Shown here: positions 1-6,313 of the stretch, piece by piece
How positions within the stretch are numbered: position 1 is the first letter of the stretch
Layout of the letters: every line of letters starts with the position of its first letter
Source of the DNA: an uncultured Bacteroidia bacterium
GTDB lineage: Bacteria > Bacteroidota > Bacteroidia > Bacteroidales > UBA932
NCBI GenBank assembly: GCA_902766985.1
Contig: CACXFP010000176.1
Span: 1 to 9,371, forward strand
Direction of reading: 5' to 3'
Length of the DNA: 9,371 nt
Translations under genes and position numbers: made by a program
The notes under the pieces: model-generated
Database searches by the model: none
What the model saw: the letters and a program-made list of their open reading frames with translations, nothing else
Told to the model about the DNA's origin: nothing

Positions 1-1719
1 AGAAATCCGGAGAACGGAACCTATTCCCGCTGGACCGCAGATCCCCTCGATATCCAGGTGCAGGAAGCGACAAACTCCGCAATGGCGGATTTCAGGGCGG
101 CAAAAATGATGAATGCCTTGATGCTGGAGTATTTCGGAGAAACTCTGGACGTACCTTTCGACAAGGCGGGCATTGTCCTGGAAAGGGATCCGATCACATG
201 GAACATCGAGCACACCGACCTCTATCCTGACGTGGAATCCCGCTTCCTTTCCCGGGGAGGAGAGGTGACCGTACTTTCAAAAGCGGAACACCTGCTCCTC
301 TGGGCCGTGAACAGTGATGCGAAGGGATGGGACCCGCTCTATGAGCGAAGGAGGGAAAGAATATGGTCATTAAAAACATGTTCCAGTCTTTCAAAATTAT
401 TGATTGACAAGGGATTGGACTACCTTTCAACAAGAATGCGGCTGCGGGGCTTCGACCGCTACTACCTTGTCGCTTCCTTCGAACAGGAGCGCACGGCAAC
501 CATCCGGTTCGAGGAAGATTTCCCGTGCCGTTATTTCGACCTTTCCTCCGGCAAGGAGCTGGTTTCTTCCTCCCGGTTCGCGGACGGCAAGACCTGTCAT
601 GAGGCTGATATTCCCCTGCCAGCTTTCGGCTATAAGGCGGTGGGAGTCAAAAGAGAGGACCGGGCCGGCGGCACCGGGTGGTCCGAAGGAGATTCAATAG
701 AACAGGACGGCATCCGGATAAGCTCCGACGGCGACAAGGTCATTATCGAAAGGGAGGGGAAAAGGATGGAGCTTGGTCTCAGTCCTTTTATGATAAGGGT
801 GCTGGCTGAAGTGACGCAGGGCACGAATGACGATATCTGGCGGCCAAACCGGCCATACGGCCCTGTCCGAACAGGGATCAGACTTACCGAAGGGGCTGCT
901 CAGCTGAGGCTTCTGAGCCAGCCTGACTGGCAGGTCCATCTCGAACAGGTGTTTTCAATCCGCCGAGGAGAAATCGTATGCGACCTGAAATTCACTTTTC
1001 CAAATCCCTGCCTGGTACGTCAGGAGGGCGCCTTCGAGGGCCGGAAGTATCTTCCAGGAGGACTGGACCTTGTCTTGAGGACTTTCAATAAAGGCAAGCC
1101 CTATTTCGACATTCCCTTTGGTATCTCGGAAGGACTTGACGGCGTGAGTTACCTCTGTCCCCTCAGCACTTGCTTCCTCCAGCAGGAAGGAGGCGGGATT
1201 ATCGTCTCCCCGCAGACAGGGGAGCAGGCCTTCCGGGTCGATGCGGGGGCCGGGGAAGTCACCGTCTATCTTGGATCTTCCACCACCTCCGGACCTATCC
1301 ATGATGTGGGACTAGCCTTTGACACTCCTACCAGCGTGCGGCACGAACCCGCATGGTACAGCGAACCGTTCCATGGCGAGTACCGCCACCGGGTGGTGAT
1401 ACGTCCCTTTGACGGAGATTGGGAAACGGAACATGTTCCCTTAATATTCAGGAATTTCTCGTCGCCTGTCTATGTCAGGGCCGTCCAGCCCGTCAGGAAA
1501 CGGGCCGGGAAGGAACTCCCTCCTGAAAATTCCTTTATATCTATAAACTCCCCCGATGTGGACATAACCATGATGGACTATGAGCCAGGAAAAGGCCTTA
1601 CGTTCCGGCTGAACGAAAGGACCGGACAGGAACACTCCGTCACCGTTGAGATCAACAAGAAAAAAACGGATGCCTCCGTGATGCCATTCGGGATTGTATT
1701 GATTTGCCCCTTTTCGTGA
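1..1719 (+). CDS. GH38-type alpha-mannosidase, C-terminal part (5' truncated by window edge)
   Basis: Reading frame 1 is open from the first base to TGA at 1717-1719, giving 572 codons. The true start lies upstream; the GTG at 58 is internal because the frame continues before it. GH38 enzymes are retaining alpha-mannosidases that trim mannose from glycans. Visible parts in order: a segment near 16-110 (GTYSRWTADP, then an alanine-rich helix) resembling the end of the catalytic domain; a helical stretch to about 430; then beta-sandwich domains. Family-like marks are the IPFG motif at 1111-1122, the stretch at 1528-1629 (S-P-D-V-D-I followed by G-L-T-F-R-L-N-E-R-T-G, typical of GH38 C-terminal domains) and a closing MPFGIVL that matches the usual PFEIKT-type end, so the C-terminus is complete. 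The nucleophile region and any signal peptide are outside the window. The family call rests on recognised motifs, not an alignment. It could be a divergent GH38-like protein of unknown substrate. Confidence 0.78.
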   Translation, partial: RNPENGTYSRWTADPLDIQVQEATNSAMADFRAAKMMNALMLEYFGETLDVPFDKAGIVLERDPITWNIEHTDLYPDVESRFLSRGGEVTVLSKAEHLLLWAVNSDAKGWDPLYERRRERIWSLKTCSSLSKLLIDKGLDYLSTRMRLRGFDRYYLVASFEQERTATIRFEEDFPCRYFDLSSGKELVSSSRFADGKTCHEADIPLPAFGYKAVGVKREDRAGGTGWSEGDSIEQDGIRISSDGDKVIIEREGKRMELGLSPFMIRVLAEVTQGTNDDIWRPNRPYGPVRTGIRLTEGAAQLRLLSQPDWQVHLEQVFSIRRGEIVCDLKFTFPNPCLVRQEGAFEGRKYLPGGLDLVLRTFNKGKPYFDIPFGISEGLDGVSYLCPLSTCFLQQEGGGIIVSPQTGEQAFRVDAGAGEVTVYLGSSTTSGPIHDVGLAFDTPTSVRHEPAWYSEPFHGEYRHRVVIRPFDGDWETEHVPLIFRNFSSPVYVRAVQPVRKRAGKELPPENSFISINSPDVDITMMDYEPGKGLTFRLNERTGQEHSVTVEINKKKTDASVMPFGIVLICPFS

Positions 1720-1742
1720 GCAAGCGCCCCGCCGGGGTAAAC

Positions 1743-1774
1743 AAAAAACAGCCGGCTGCTTACGCAACCAGCTG
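1743..1774 (-). terminator. Intrinsic terminator of tRNA-Ser
   Basis: Read on the minus strand, 1774-1749 forms an 11-bp stem, CAGCTGGTTGC pairing with GCAGCCGGCTG and including two G-T wobbles, closed by a GTAA tetraloop. It is followed at once by six T residues (1748-1743). It begins 16 nt after the tRNA 3' end. The stem, the GNRA-type loop and the U-tract together make a textbook factor-independent terminator. On the plus strand the hairpin is followed only by TGGTTT, so it would be a weak terminator for the GH38 gene. Confidence 0.9.
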
Positions 1775-1790
1775 TGGTTTAATGTCTTGC

Positions 1791-1877
1791 GGAAGGGACG
1801 AGATTCGAACTCGTGGTACCCGGAAAGAGTACGGCAGTTTAGCAAACTGCTGGTTTCAGCCACTCACCCACCCTTCC
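1791..1877 (-). tRNA. tRNA-Ser(GCU)
   Basis: The minus strand folds as an 87-nt class II tRNA. The acceptor stem is GGAAGGG/CCCTTCC. The D-arm is in GGTGAGTGGCTGAAACC. The anticodon stem GCAGT/ACTGC holds loop TTGCTAA with anticodon GCT (plus-strand AGC at 1841-1843). A long variable arm runs through GTACTCTTTCCGGGTACC, and the T-arm is ACGAG/CTCGT with loop TTCGAAT. The long variable arm and the GCU anticodon identify a serine tRNA reading AGC and AGU. The bases after the acceptor stem are GCA, so CCA is not encoded and must be added by tRNA nucleotidyltransferase. It has its own promoter and terminator and lies convergent to the GH38 gene. Confidence 0.97.
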
Positions 1878-1915
1878 AATGGTCTCCTGTCTATAGCTGA
1901 CTTCGACAGGGACTG

Positions 1916-1946
1916 CAAAGTTAGGAATAATTTATTTAACAACAAA
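1916..1946 (-). promoter_or_regulatory. Bacteroidota-type promoter of tRNA-Ser
   Basis: On the minus strand, TAACTTTG (1923-1916) matches the Bacteroidota -7 consensus TAnnTTTG exactly. A TTTG -33 element (1946-1943) lies 19 nt upstream. The predicted start is near 1908-1910, leaving a leader of about 30 nt before the tRNA 5' end at 1877. The -7 box and the next three bases (TAACTTTGCAG) recur exactly in the secDF promoter. Confidence 0.8.
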
Positions 1947-1967
1947 AAATAAATATTTCGTGAAAAA

Positions 1968-1999
1968 TTTGTTGTTTTTCAATAATTATATTATATTTG
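1968..1999 (+). promoter_or_regulatory. Bacteroidota-type promoter of the NfeD-flotillin-XRE cluster
   Basis: TTTG at 1968-1971 and TATATTTG at 1992-1999 are separated by 20 nt and match the -33 and -7 elements. Transcription should start near 2005, giving an A/T-rich leader of about 35 nt before the ATG at 2040, with no Shine-Dalgarno sequence. The promoter lies back to back with the tRNA-Ser promoter: the two -33 elements are about 20 nt apart in a very A/T-rich stretch. The 1878-2039 spacer holds no gene. Confidence 0.75.
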
Positions 2000-2039
2000 G
2001 CAAAGAAAACTTTTTTATTAACACTTAATTTTTCATACA

Positions 2040-2663
2040 ATGGCAGTTTGGTGGGCATCGCTTAGCATAGCAATGAAGGTCCTCTGGGGCCTGACTCTTG
2101 CGGCTTCTCTTATCTTCATCATCCAGAGCGTGATGACTTTTATCGGAGCCGACATGGACGGAACGGGGCTTGACGGGGCAGACCTTGATACTTCGGGCGG
2201 ACTTGACGCCGGAGCGGACGGCGGTGACGGGGATCTGTCTTCCGGATCAAACCTTTATACTTTCCGCAACCTCATCAATTTCATCCTCGGTTTCGGATGG
2301 TCGGCGATCCTCCTGCAGAAGTCGATCCCTTCGACCTTCGTGCTGATCCTCATTTCTGTCCTGGTAGGACTGGGACTGGTGGCGCTTGTGATGTATATCT
2401 TCAAGCTCCTGAGCAAGATGCAGCAATCCGGCAACATCGACGTTTACCGTCAGGCCATTGGCTGCCAGGGAACTTCCTACCTTACCATTCCGGGAGAACG
2501 CAAGGGAGAGGGAAAAGTGCAGATTTCCATCAACAATTCCGTCAGGGAATATAACGCCCAGACAGAAGGTGAAACCATCCCTACGGGAACCCCCATCCGC
2601 GTCACCGATGTGATCAACGGCTCGACCCTCCTTGTGGAGACCATCCAACCTGAAGTGATCTAA
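2040..2663 (+). CDS. NfeD/YuaF-like membrane protein, flotillin partner
   Basis: This 207-residue protein has three hydrophobic segments at about 12-36, 77-93 and 97-123, then a soluble C-terminal domain (about 135-204) that looks like the NfeD OB-fold: short beta-strands with G-C-Q-G-T, a G-K-V-Q-I stretch, I-P-T-G-T-P-I-R-V and a final T-L-L-V-E. NfeD proteins are encoded beside flotillins or stomatins and are thought to assemble with them in membrane microdomains; YuaF with FloT (YuaG) of Bacillus subtilis is the model. Here the flotillin gene follows after 27 nt. The loop between the first two membrane segments (38-65) is rich in Gly and Asp, with nine Asp and no Lys or Arg. The ATG at 2040 is chosen because it sits just after a promoter and starts a membrane segment at once. 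No protease domain is present, so this is the short NfeD class. Its biochemical role is inferred from the family. Confidence 0.85.
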   Translation: MAVWWASLSIAMKVLWGLTLAASLIFIIQSVMTFIGADMDGTGLDGADLDTSGGLDAGADGGDGDLSSGSNLYTFRNLINFILGFGWSAILLQKSIPSTFVLILISVLVGLGLVALVMYIFKLLSKMQQSGNIDVYRQAIGCQGTSYLTIPGERKGEGKVQISINNSVREYNAQTEGETIPTGTPIRVTDVINGSTLLVETIQPEVI

Positions 2664-2690
2664 TCATACAAACATTTAATAACCAAGATT

Positions 2691-4091
2691 ATGGCTGAAT
2701 CTCAAATCATCCTCATCCTTATCCTTGTATTCGTCCTGATCGTTACCTTCTCGGCAATCCTCAAGCGATACAGGCGCTGCCCGTCGGACAAGATCCTCGT
2801 CATCTATGGTAAGACCGGCCGCAATTCTTCCGCAAAGTGCATCCACGGAGGCGCTTCCTTCATCTGGCCCGTCTTCCAGAACTACCAGTATCTCGACCTG
2901 AAGCCTATCTCTATAGAGTGCAACCTTACCAACGCCCTGTCGAAGCAGAACATCCGAGTCGACGTTCCCTGCCGGTTCACCGTAGGTATTTCCACCGAGC
3001 CTGAAATCATGACCAACGCCGCCGAGAGGCTTCTCGGACTTTCTACCGAAGACATCAAGGGCATCGCAACCGATATCCTCTTCGGACAGCTCCGTCTGGT
3101 GATCGCCACCATGGACATCGAGGAAATCAACTCCGACCGCGACAAGTTCCTCTCGAGCGTAAGCGCCAACGTTGAGGCAGAGCTCCGCAAGATCGGACTG
3201 AAACTCATCAATGTGAACGTCACCGATATCCGCGACGAATCCGGCTATATCGAAGCCCTCGGAAAAGAGGCTGCCGCAAAGGCTATCAACGATGCAAAGA
3301 AGAGCGTGGCCGAGCAGAACAGGTTCGGTGAGACCGGAAAGGCTGACGCCGACAAGGATACCCGCGTGAACGTGGCCGCAGCCAACGCCCTTGCCGTGAA
3401 GGGAGAGAACCAGTCACTTATTGACATCGCCAATTCAGATGCTCTCCGAAGGGAGAAAACAGCTCAGGCAGAAAGACTTGCTGTCGCTGCCGAAAAGGTC
3501 CAGAGCGCAAAGGCGCTCCAAGAGGCATACCAGAGTGAGCGCGACGCCGAGCTTGCCCGTGCCGAGAGGGAAAAGGCTACCCAGCAGGCCAACATCGTGG
3601 TCGCCGCCGAGATCGATAAGGAAAAGAAAATCATCGAGGCGGAAGCAGAGGCAGAACAGGCCCGCCGCATCGCCAAGGGAGAGGCCGACGCCATCTTCGC
3701 CAAGATGGAGGCCCAGGCCCGCGGTGCCATGGAGATCCTCTCAAAGCAGGCCGAAGGTTTCCAGGCCCTCGTCGGCGCGGCAGGAAGCGACCCCCAGAAG
3801 GCTGTCCTTATGATGATAGCCGACAGGCTGCCCGAACTGGTGAAGACCCAGGTTGAGGCCGTGAAGGGCATCAAGATCGACAAGGTCACAGTCTGGGACG
3901 GAAACGGTTCGAAAGACGGCAAGACATCGACCGCGAACTTCGTTTCGGGTCTCATGCAGAGCATTCCGCCGCTCCAGGACCTCTTCAAGATGGCCGGAAT
4001 GCAGCTTCCCGATTACCTGAAAGGAAAAGACGCTCCAGACGTGCAGGAGCCCAAGGAAGGGCCAAAGAAGAAAGGGTCCGAAAAGGAGTAG
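2691..4091 (+). CDS. Flotillin family protein (SPFH domain, FloT/YuaG-like)
   Basis: This 466-residue flotillin is a membrane-attached scaffold that oligomerises into microdomains and helps organise other membrane proteins. An N-terminal hydrophobic anchor spans about 5-23. The SPFH/PHB domain runs from about 26 to 195 with typical stretches such as RRCPSDKILVIYGKTG, KCIHGGASFIWP, ALSKQNIRVDVPCRFTVGI and INVNVTDIRDESGYIEALG. A long Ala/Glu/Lys/Gln-rich coiled coil follows (about 195-350) with E-A-E-A-E-A type runs. The conserved C-terminal part ends with V-S-G-L-M-Q-S-I-P-P-L-Q-D-L and A-G-M-Q-L-P-D-Y-L (about 418-443), and a charged Lys/Glu/Pro tail completes it. Length and order match the family. 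It lies 27 nt after the NfeD gene and 6 nt before a small XRE gene, so the three are probably one operon. Codons lean strongly to C or G endings, as in secDF, which suggests good expression. The substrates organised by the scaffold cannot be read from sequence. Confidence 0.94.
   Translation: MAESQIILILILVFVLIVTFSAILKRYRRCPSDKILVIYGKTGRNSSAKCIHGGASFIWPVFQNYQYLDLKPISIECNLTNALSKQNIRVDVPCRFTVGISTEPEIMTNAAERLLGLSTEDIKGIATDILFGQLRLVIATMDIEEINSDRDKFLSSVSANVEAELRKIGLKLINVNVTDIRDESGYIEALGKEAAAKAINDAKKSVAEQNRFGETGKADADKDTRVNVAAANALAVKGENQSLIDIANSDALRREKTAQAERLAVAAEKVQSAKALQEAYQSERDAELARAEREKATQQANIVVAAEIDKEKKIIEAEAEAEQARRIAKGEADAIFAKMEAQARGAMEILSKQAEGFQALVGAAGSDPQKAVLMMIADRLPELVKTQVEAVKGIKIDKVTVWDGNGSKDGKTSTANFVSGLMQSIPPLQDLFKMAGMQLPDYLKGKDAPDVQEPKEGPKKKGSEKE
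4083..4088 (+). promoter_or_regulatory. Possible Shine-Dalgarno sequence for the XRE gene
   Basis: AAGGAG lies inside the last codons of the flotillin gene, 9 nt before the ATG at 4098. The other genes here have A/T-rich leaders without such a motif, as is usual in Bacteroidota. The site may aid initiation of the downstream gene or simply encode the Lys-Glu end of flotillin. Confidence 0.3.
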
Positions 4092-4097
4092 TCTGAC

Positions 4098-4307
4098 ATG
4101 CCTATCATAGTAAACGTTGATGTGATGCTGGCCCGCCGGAAAATGTCTTCCGGCGAGCTGGCCGACATCATAGGAATCTCCGCATCGAATCTTTCCATCC
4201 TCAAGACCGGCAAGGCAAAAGCCATCCGCTTCTCCACCCTCAACTCCCTCTGCAAGGCACTGGAATGCCAGCCGGGAGACCTTTTGGAATACGTCCCCGA
4301 CGAATAG
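4098..4307 (+). CDS. Small XRE/Cro-CI-type regulator (YozG-like)
   Basis: This 69-residue protein is almost entirely one helix-turn-helix domain. The sequence LARRKMSSGELADIIGIS, then SNLSILKTGKAKAIRFSTL and a closing LCKALECQPGDLLEY, is the characteristic pattern of the YozG-like branch of XRE regulators. Helices 2 and 3 lie at about 18-36, with SNLSILKTGKA as the recognition part. No ligand-binding or dimerisation extension exists. The ATG at 4098 gives the usual MPIIVNVDVMLARRK start, 6 nt after the flotillin stop, so co-transcription with NfeD and flotillin is likely. Members of this branch commonly sit beside a small DUF2975 membrane protein; none is visible here. The target promoter is unknown; autoregulation of this operon is a guess from position only. 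Confidence 0.92.
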   Translation: MPIIVNVDVMLARRKMSSGELADIIGISASNLSILKTGKAKAIRFSTLNSLCKALECQPGDLLEYVPDE

Positions 4308-4326
4308 GGCCTGAATTTACAGGCCC
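4307..4326. terminator. Hairpin between convergent genes (possible bidirectional terminator)
   Basis: GGGCCTG (4307-4313) and CAGGCCC (4320-4326) form a perfect 7-bp stem with loop AATTTA. The stem starts at the last base of the regulator's TAG stop and lies 19 nt beyond the stop of the convergent PD40/SPOR gene. Neither side has an immediate T-run; on the plus strand a short one (ATATTTTT) starts about 12 nt later. It may end or stabilise both transcripts, but it is not a canonical intrinsic terminator. Confidence 0.5.
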
Positions 4327-4345
4327 AGATCGTCATGAAATATTT

Positions 4346-6232
4346 TTACGGCTGTACCGTCCTGGATTCCAGGGCGGTATTCGTTATTCCGGTGGCGTGG
4401 ACAGCGGCAGCGAGGGCTTCAGCCTGTTCCTGGGTCTGGAATGGTCCTGCGATATAGACGACAGCCCCGCTTTCAGATGTCTTCACGAGGTCCTTCGTCG
4501 TCTGCTGACGGATGGCGGAGAGGGTTATCTCCGGAAGGGTTGACCCGTCAGGAGGATAGATTTTCAGGTAGTGGTCTGTCCTAGTCTTCGACTCTATGGC
4601 GCGGGCCTTGGACACCGTAGTCTGTTCCCCGTCGTTGAAGGCGGTGATGAACGCTCCCTTGAATCCCAGCCTCTTGACCTTGTTGAGGTTTGACAGGGCA
4701 GAGGAATATTTCCTGAACACTCCCGCGGAATATATCTTCCTGCCGCCGGCTCCGTCTCTCTCGAATACAGGGCTCAGGCCCTTCAACTGCTTGAGCGTCG
4801 CCTTTGCAGGGGATGAAAAGAGCTGTATCTGATAGACGAGCCCGTCGGGAATGGGGGAATCGACGATGACCCCTTCGGGCAGTATCTTGAAAGTATAGTC
4901 ATAATTCGGCTTGGGCTTCTGCATATCAAGATGGAAGGCCGGGCCAAAGTCTTTTTTCGAGAAAGTATATCCGGAAGAGGCTCCTACTATCTCCCGGGAT
5001 GCGTCAGCCTTGAATTTCGCAGGATCTATGACGAAGCCCTTCATCAGGAAATCCATCTCGATCTGCTGAAGGTCTGCGACCGTCCTTCCGAGGGAAGCGT
5101 TGAGGGCCGGAAGGGCAGCCTCCTTCTGGGCGATGTCGGTGAGGATCTCTTCTTTTTCTGAGTCCAAAGCCTTTGAATAGGCCTCCCTTTCTGCTTCCAG
5201 GGCACGGTTGTAGGCCGCGATCGAATCCCTGAGAAGACGGACCTGCTCCATCTTCCGCATGTATTCCTTGGCCTCAGGATTGTCCGGAAGCGGAGAGGAA
5301 ACCGCCGAACCGCTGTCAAGACGGGAAGGATCCCCGTCCGGAGAAAGGGCCGAGAGTCCCACCAGACCCTCCCTGTCTGTAATCGCCTTGCGGACAGGCA
5401 TTCCGTCAAATTCAACCACATACACGTTCACACTGTCGGCAGGACAGCCCCTGTTGGAGGCGAATATGGAATATTTGCCGTCGGATGTGTTCATGAACAG
5501 GAAGTCGTCGTAGGGAGAAGAATATGGAAAACCCATGTTTACCGGGACGTCCCAGTCCCCGGTCTCTTCGTTCCATTTCGACGTATACAGGTCGTACCCG
5601 CCCATGCCGTAAAGGCCTTCAGAGGCGAAATAGAGAGTCTTGCCATCGGCGGAGACCATTGGGAAGATTTCGTTGGAAGTCGAGGTAATCTCTTCGTTAA
5701 TAAGTTCAGGGGCCGTCCACACGGTGTCTGCGAGGGTGGTGTGGTAAAGGTTGCTGACGCCGGTGTCGTCATGGGAGGAAAAATAAAGCTCCCTGGCATC
5801 GGAAGGGACATAGACGGCCGTGGAAAAAGGACTCCCGGCAATGGAATCGAGCTGGTTGGGGACGGGTCTCCAGCTTTTGTCTTTCAAGGGATAGAAGAGG
5901 AAATAATCCTTGACCGAAAACCTTCTTCTGGCAACGACGGCGGGATTGCTGCAGAAGCCAGTCATGTTGATGGCGTTCTGTCCTTTCAGGCGGTTTTCCT
6001 CAACGGCCATCCTGGAAGAGGAATCCGGTGCGGCCCTCAGGGCCATGTCATACCACACGGAAGCTTCCTGGAAGGAATAGTCCAGGCGGAGGGAATCAGC
6101 CTTCTGAAGCATGTCTTTCCATGTTTTTCCCGGAACGACAAGGGTTGTATCCGAAGTGACCGCCCTTGCGCCGAGGGCGAAGGCCACCGTTGAAAAAAGC
6201 GTTAAAAGCAGGTATTTCGGGCTTTTTTTCAT
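4346..6232 (-). CDS. Exported PD40-propeller protein with coiled coil and two SPOR-like domains
   Basis: From the ATG at 6232 the product has 628 residues. It opens with a classic signal peptide (MKKSPKYLLLTLFSTVAFAL, then an A-R-A cleavage site after residue 24) without a lipobox Cys. A TPR-like helical segment follows (about 35-85, with SFQEASVWYDMALRAAPDS). PD40/WD40-like propeller repeats lie at about 136-166, 187-220 and 238-276, marked by S-A-D-G-K-T-L-Y-F-A-S and G-G-Y-D-L-Y. A charged coiled coil spans about 320-396. One SPOR-like domain (about 465-536) starts with LVYQIQLFSS and has YSAGVFRKYSSALSNLNKVK. A shorter SPOR-like end (about 589-628) starts with VVYIAGPF. SPOR domains often bind denuded peptidoglycan, and PD40/TPR proteins in Bacteroidota act in envelope assembly, so a periplasmic role is likely but the function is unknown. 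No OmpA-type domain is present. In-frame ATGs at 6259 and 6253 exist, but the -7 box overlaps the first and both would leave an N-terminal tail before the signal peptide. Confidence 0.85.
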   Translation of the reverse strand: MKKSPKYLLLTLFSTVAFALGARAVTSDTTLVVPGKTWKDMLQKADSLRLDYSFQEASVWYDMALRAAPDSSSRMAVEENRLKGQNAINMTGFCSNPAVVARRRFSVKDYFLFYPLKDKSWRPVPNQLDSIAGSPFSTAVYVPSDARELYFSSHDDTGVSNLYHTTLADTVWTAPELINEEITSTSNEIFPMVSADGKTLYFASEGLYGMGGYDLYTSKWNEETGDWDVPVNMGFPYSSPYDDFLFMNTSDGKYSIFASNRGCPADSVNVYVVEFDGMPVRKAITDREGLVGLSALSPDGDPSRLDSGSAVSSPLPDNPEAKEYMRKMEQVRLLRDSIAAYNRALEAEREAYSKALDSEKEEILTDIAQKEAALPALNASLGRTVADLQQIEMDFLMKGFVIDPAKFKADASREIVGASSGYTFSKKDFGPAFHLDMQKPKPNYDYTFKILPEGVIVDSPIPDGLVYQIQLFSSPAKATLKQLKGLSPVFERDGAGGRKIYSAGVFRKYSSALSNLNKVKRLGFKGAFITAFNDGEQTTVSKARAIESKTRTDHYLKIYPPDGSTLPEITLSAIRQQTTKDLVKTSESGAVVYIAGPFQTQEQAEALAAAVHATGITNTALESRTVQP

Positions 6233-6256
6233 TCCTGTTTTGCAATTCTGCATCCG

Positions 6257-6264
6257 CAAAAATA
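6257..6264 (-). promoter_or_regulatory. -7 element for the PD40/SPOR gene
   Basis: On the minus strand, TATTTTTG (6264-6257) matches TAnnTTTG. No good TTTG lies at the expected -33 distance, so the promoter may be weak or need an activator. The predicted start near 6250 falls after the in-frame ATGs at 6259 and 6253, which supports the ATG at 6232 as the real start. Confidence 0.5.
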
Positions 6265-6283
6265 CGAAATCATTGGCATAAAG

Positions 6284-6313
6284 TTTCTTTCTTAGAAAAA
6301 AATCGTAACTTTG
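6284..6313 (+). promoter_or_regulatory. Bacteroidota-type promoter of secDF
   Basis: TAACTTTG at 6306-6313 is an exact TAnnTTTG -7 box. Upstream, TTTC at 6284-6287, 18 nt away, is the best -33 candidate (one mismatch to TTTG, slightly short spacing). Transcription should start near 6320, leaving an A/T-rich leader of about 38 nt before the ATG at 6358 with no Shine-Dalgarno sequence. Confidence 0.7.

Noticed and set aside
355..425. Possible frameshift in the GH38 gene
   Set aside because: The frame is continuous on both sides, and the sequence before and after fits one protein with the expected domain order.
1725..1738. Short CCCC-GCC-GGGG hairpin as a terminator for the GH38 gene
   Set aside because: The stem is only 4-5 bp with no T-run behind it on the plus strand, too weak to call.
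1704..1952. Plus-strand open frame of 82 codons
   Set aside because: It overlaps the end of the GH38 gene and runs through the tRNA terminator, the whole tRNA-Ser gene and its promoter; the product has no family features.
2247..2648. Minus-strand open frame of 133 codons opposite the NfeD gene
   Set aside because: It is antisense to a well-supported membrane protein and its product has no recognisable pattern.
3580..3730. Possible tandem DNA repeat in the flotillin gene
   Set aside because: The repeating Ala/Glu motif is at protein level (coiled coil); the codons vary and no exact DNA unit repeats.
3421..3813. Arg/Ser/Pro-rich open frame of 130 codons inside the flotillin gene
   Set aside because: Alternate-frame reading of the Ala/Glu/Lys-rich coiled coil naturally gives Arg- and Ser-rich translations.
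3464..3988. Minus-strand open frame of 174 codons opposite the flotillin gene
   Set aside because: Its Ala/Ser-rich product mirrors the coiled-coil codons; flotillin is unambiguous on the plus strand.
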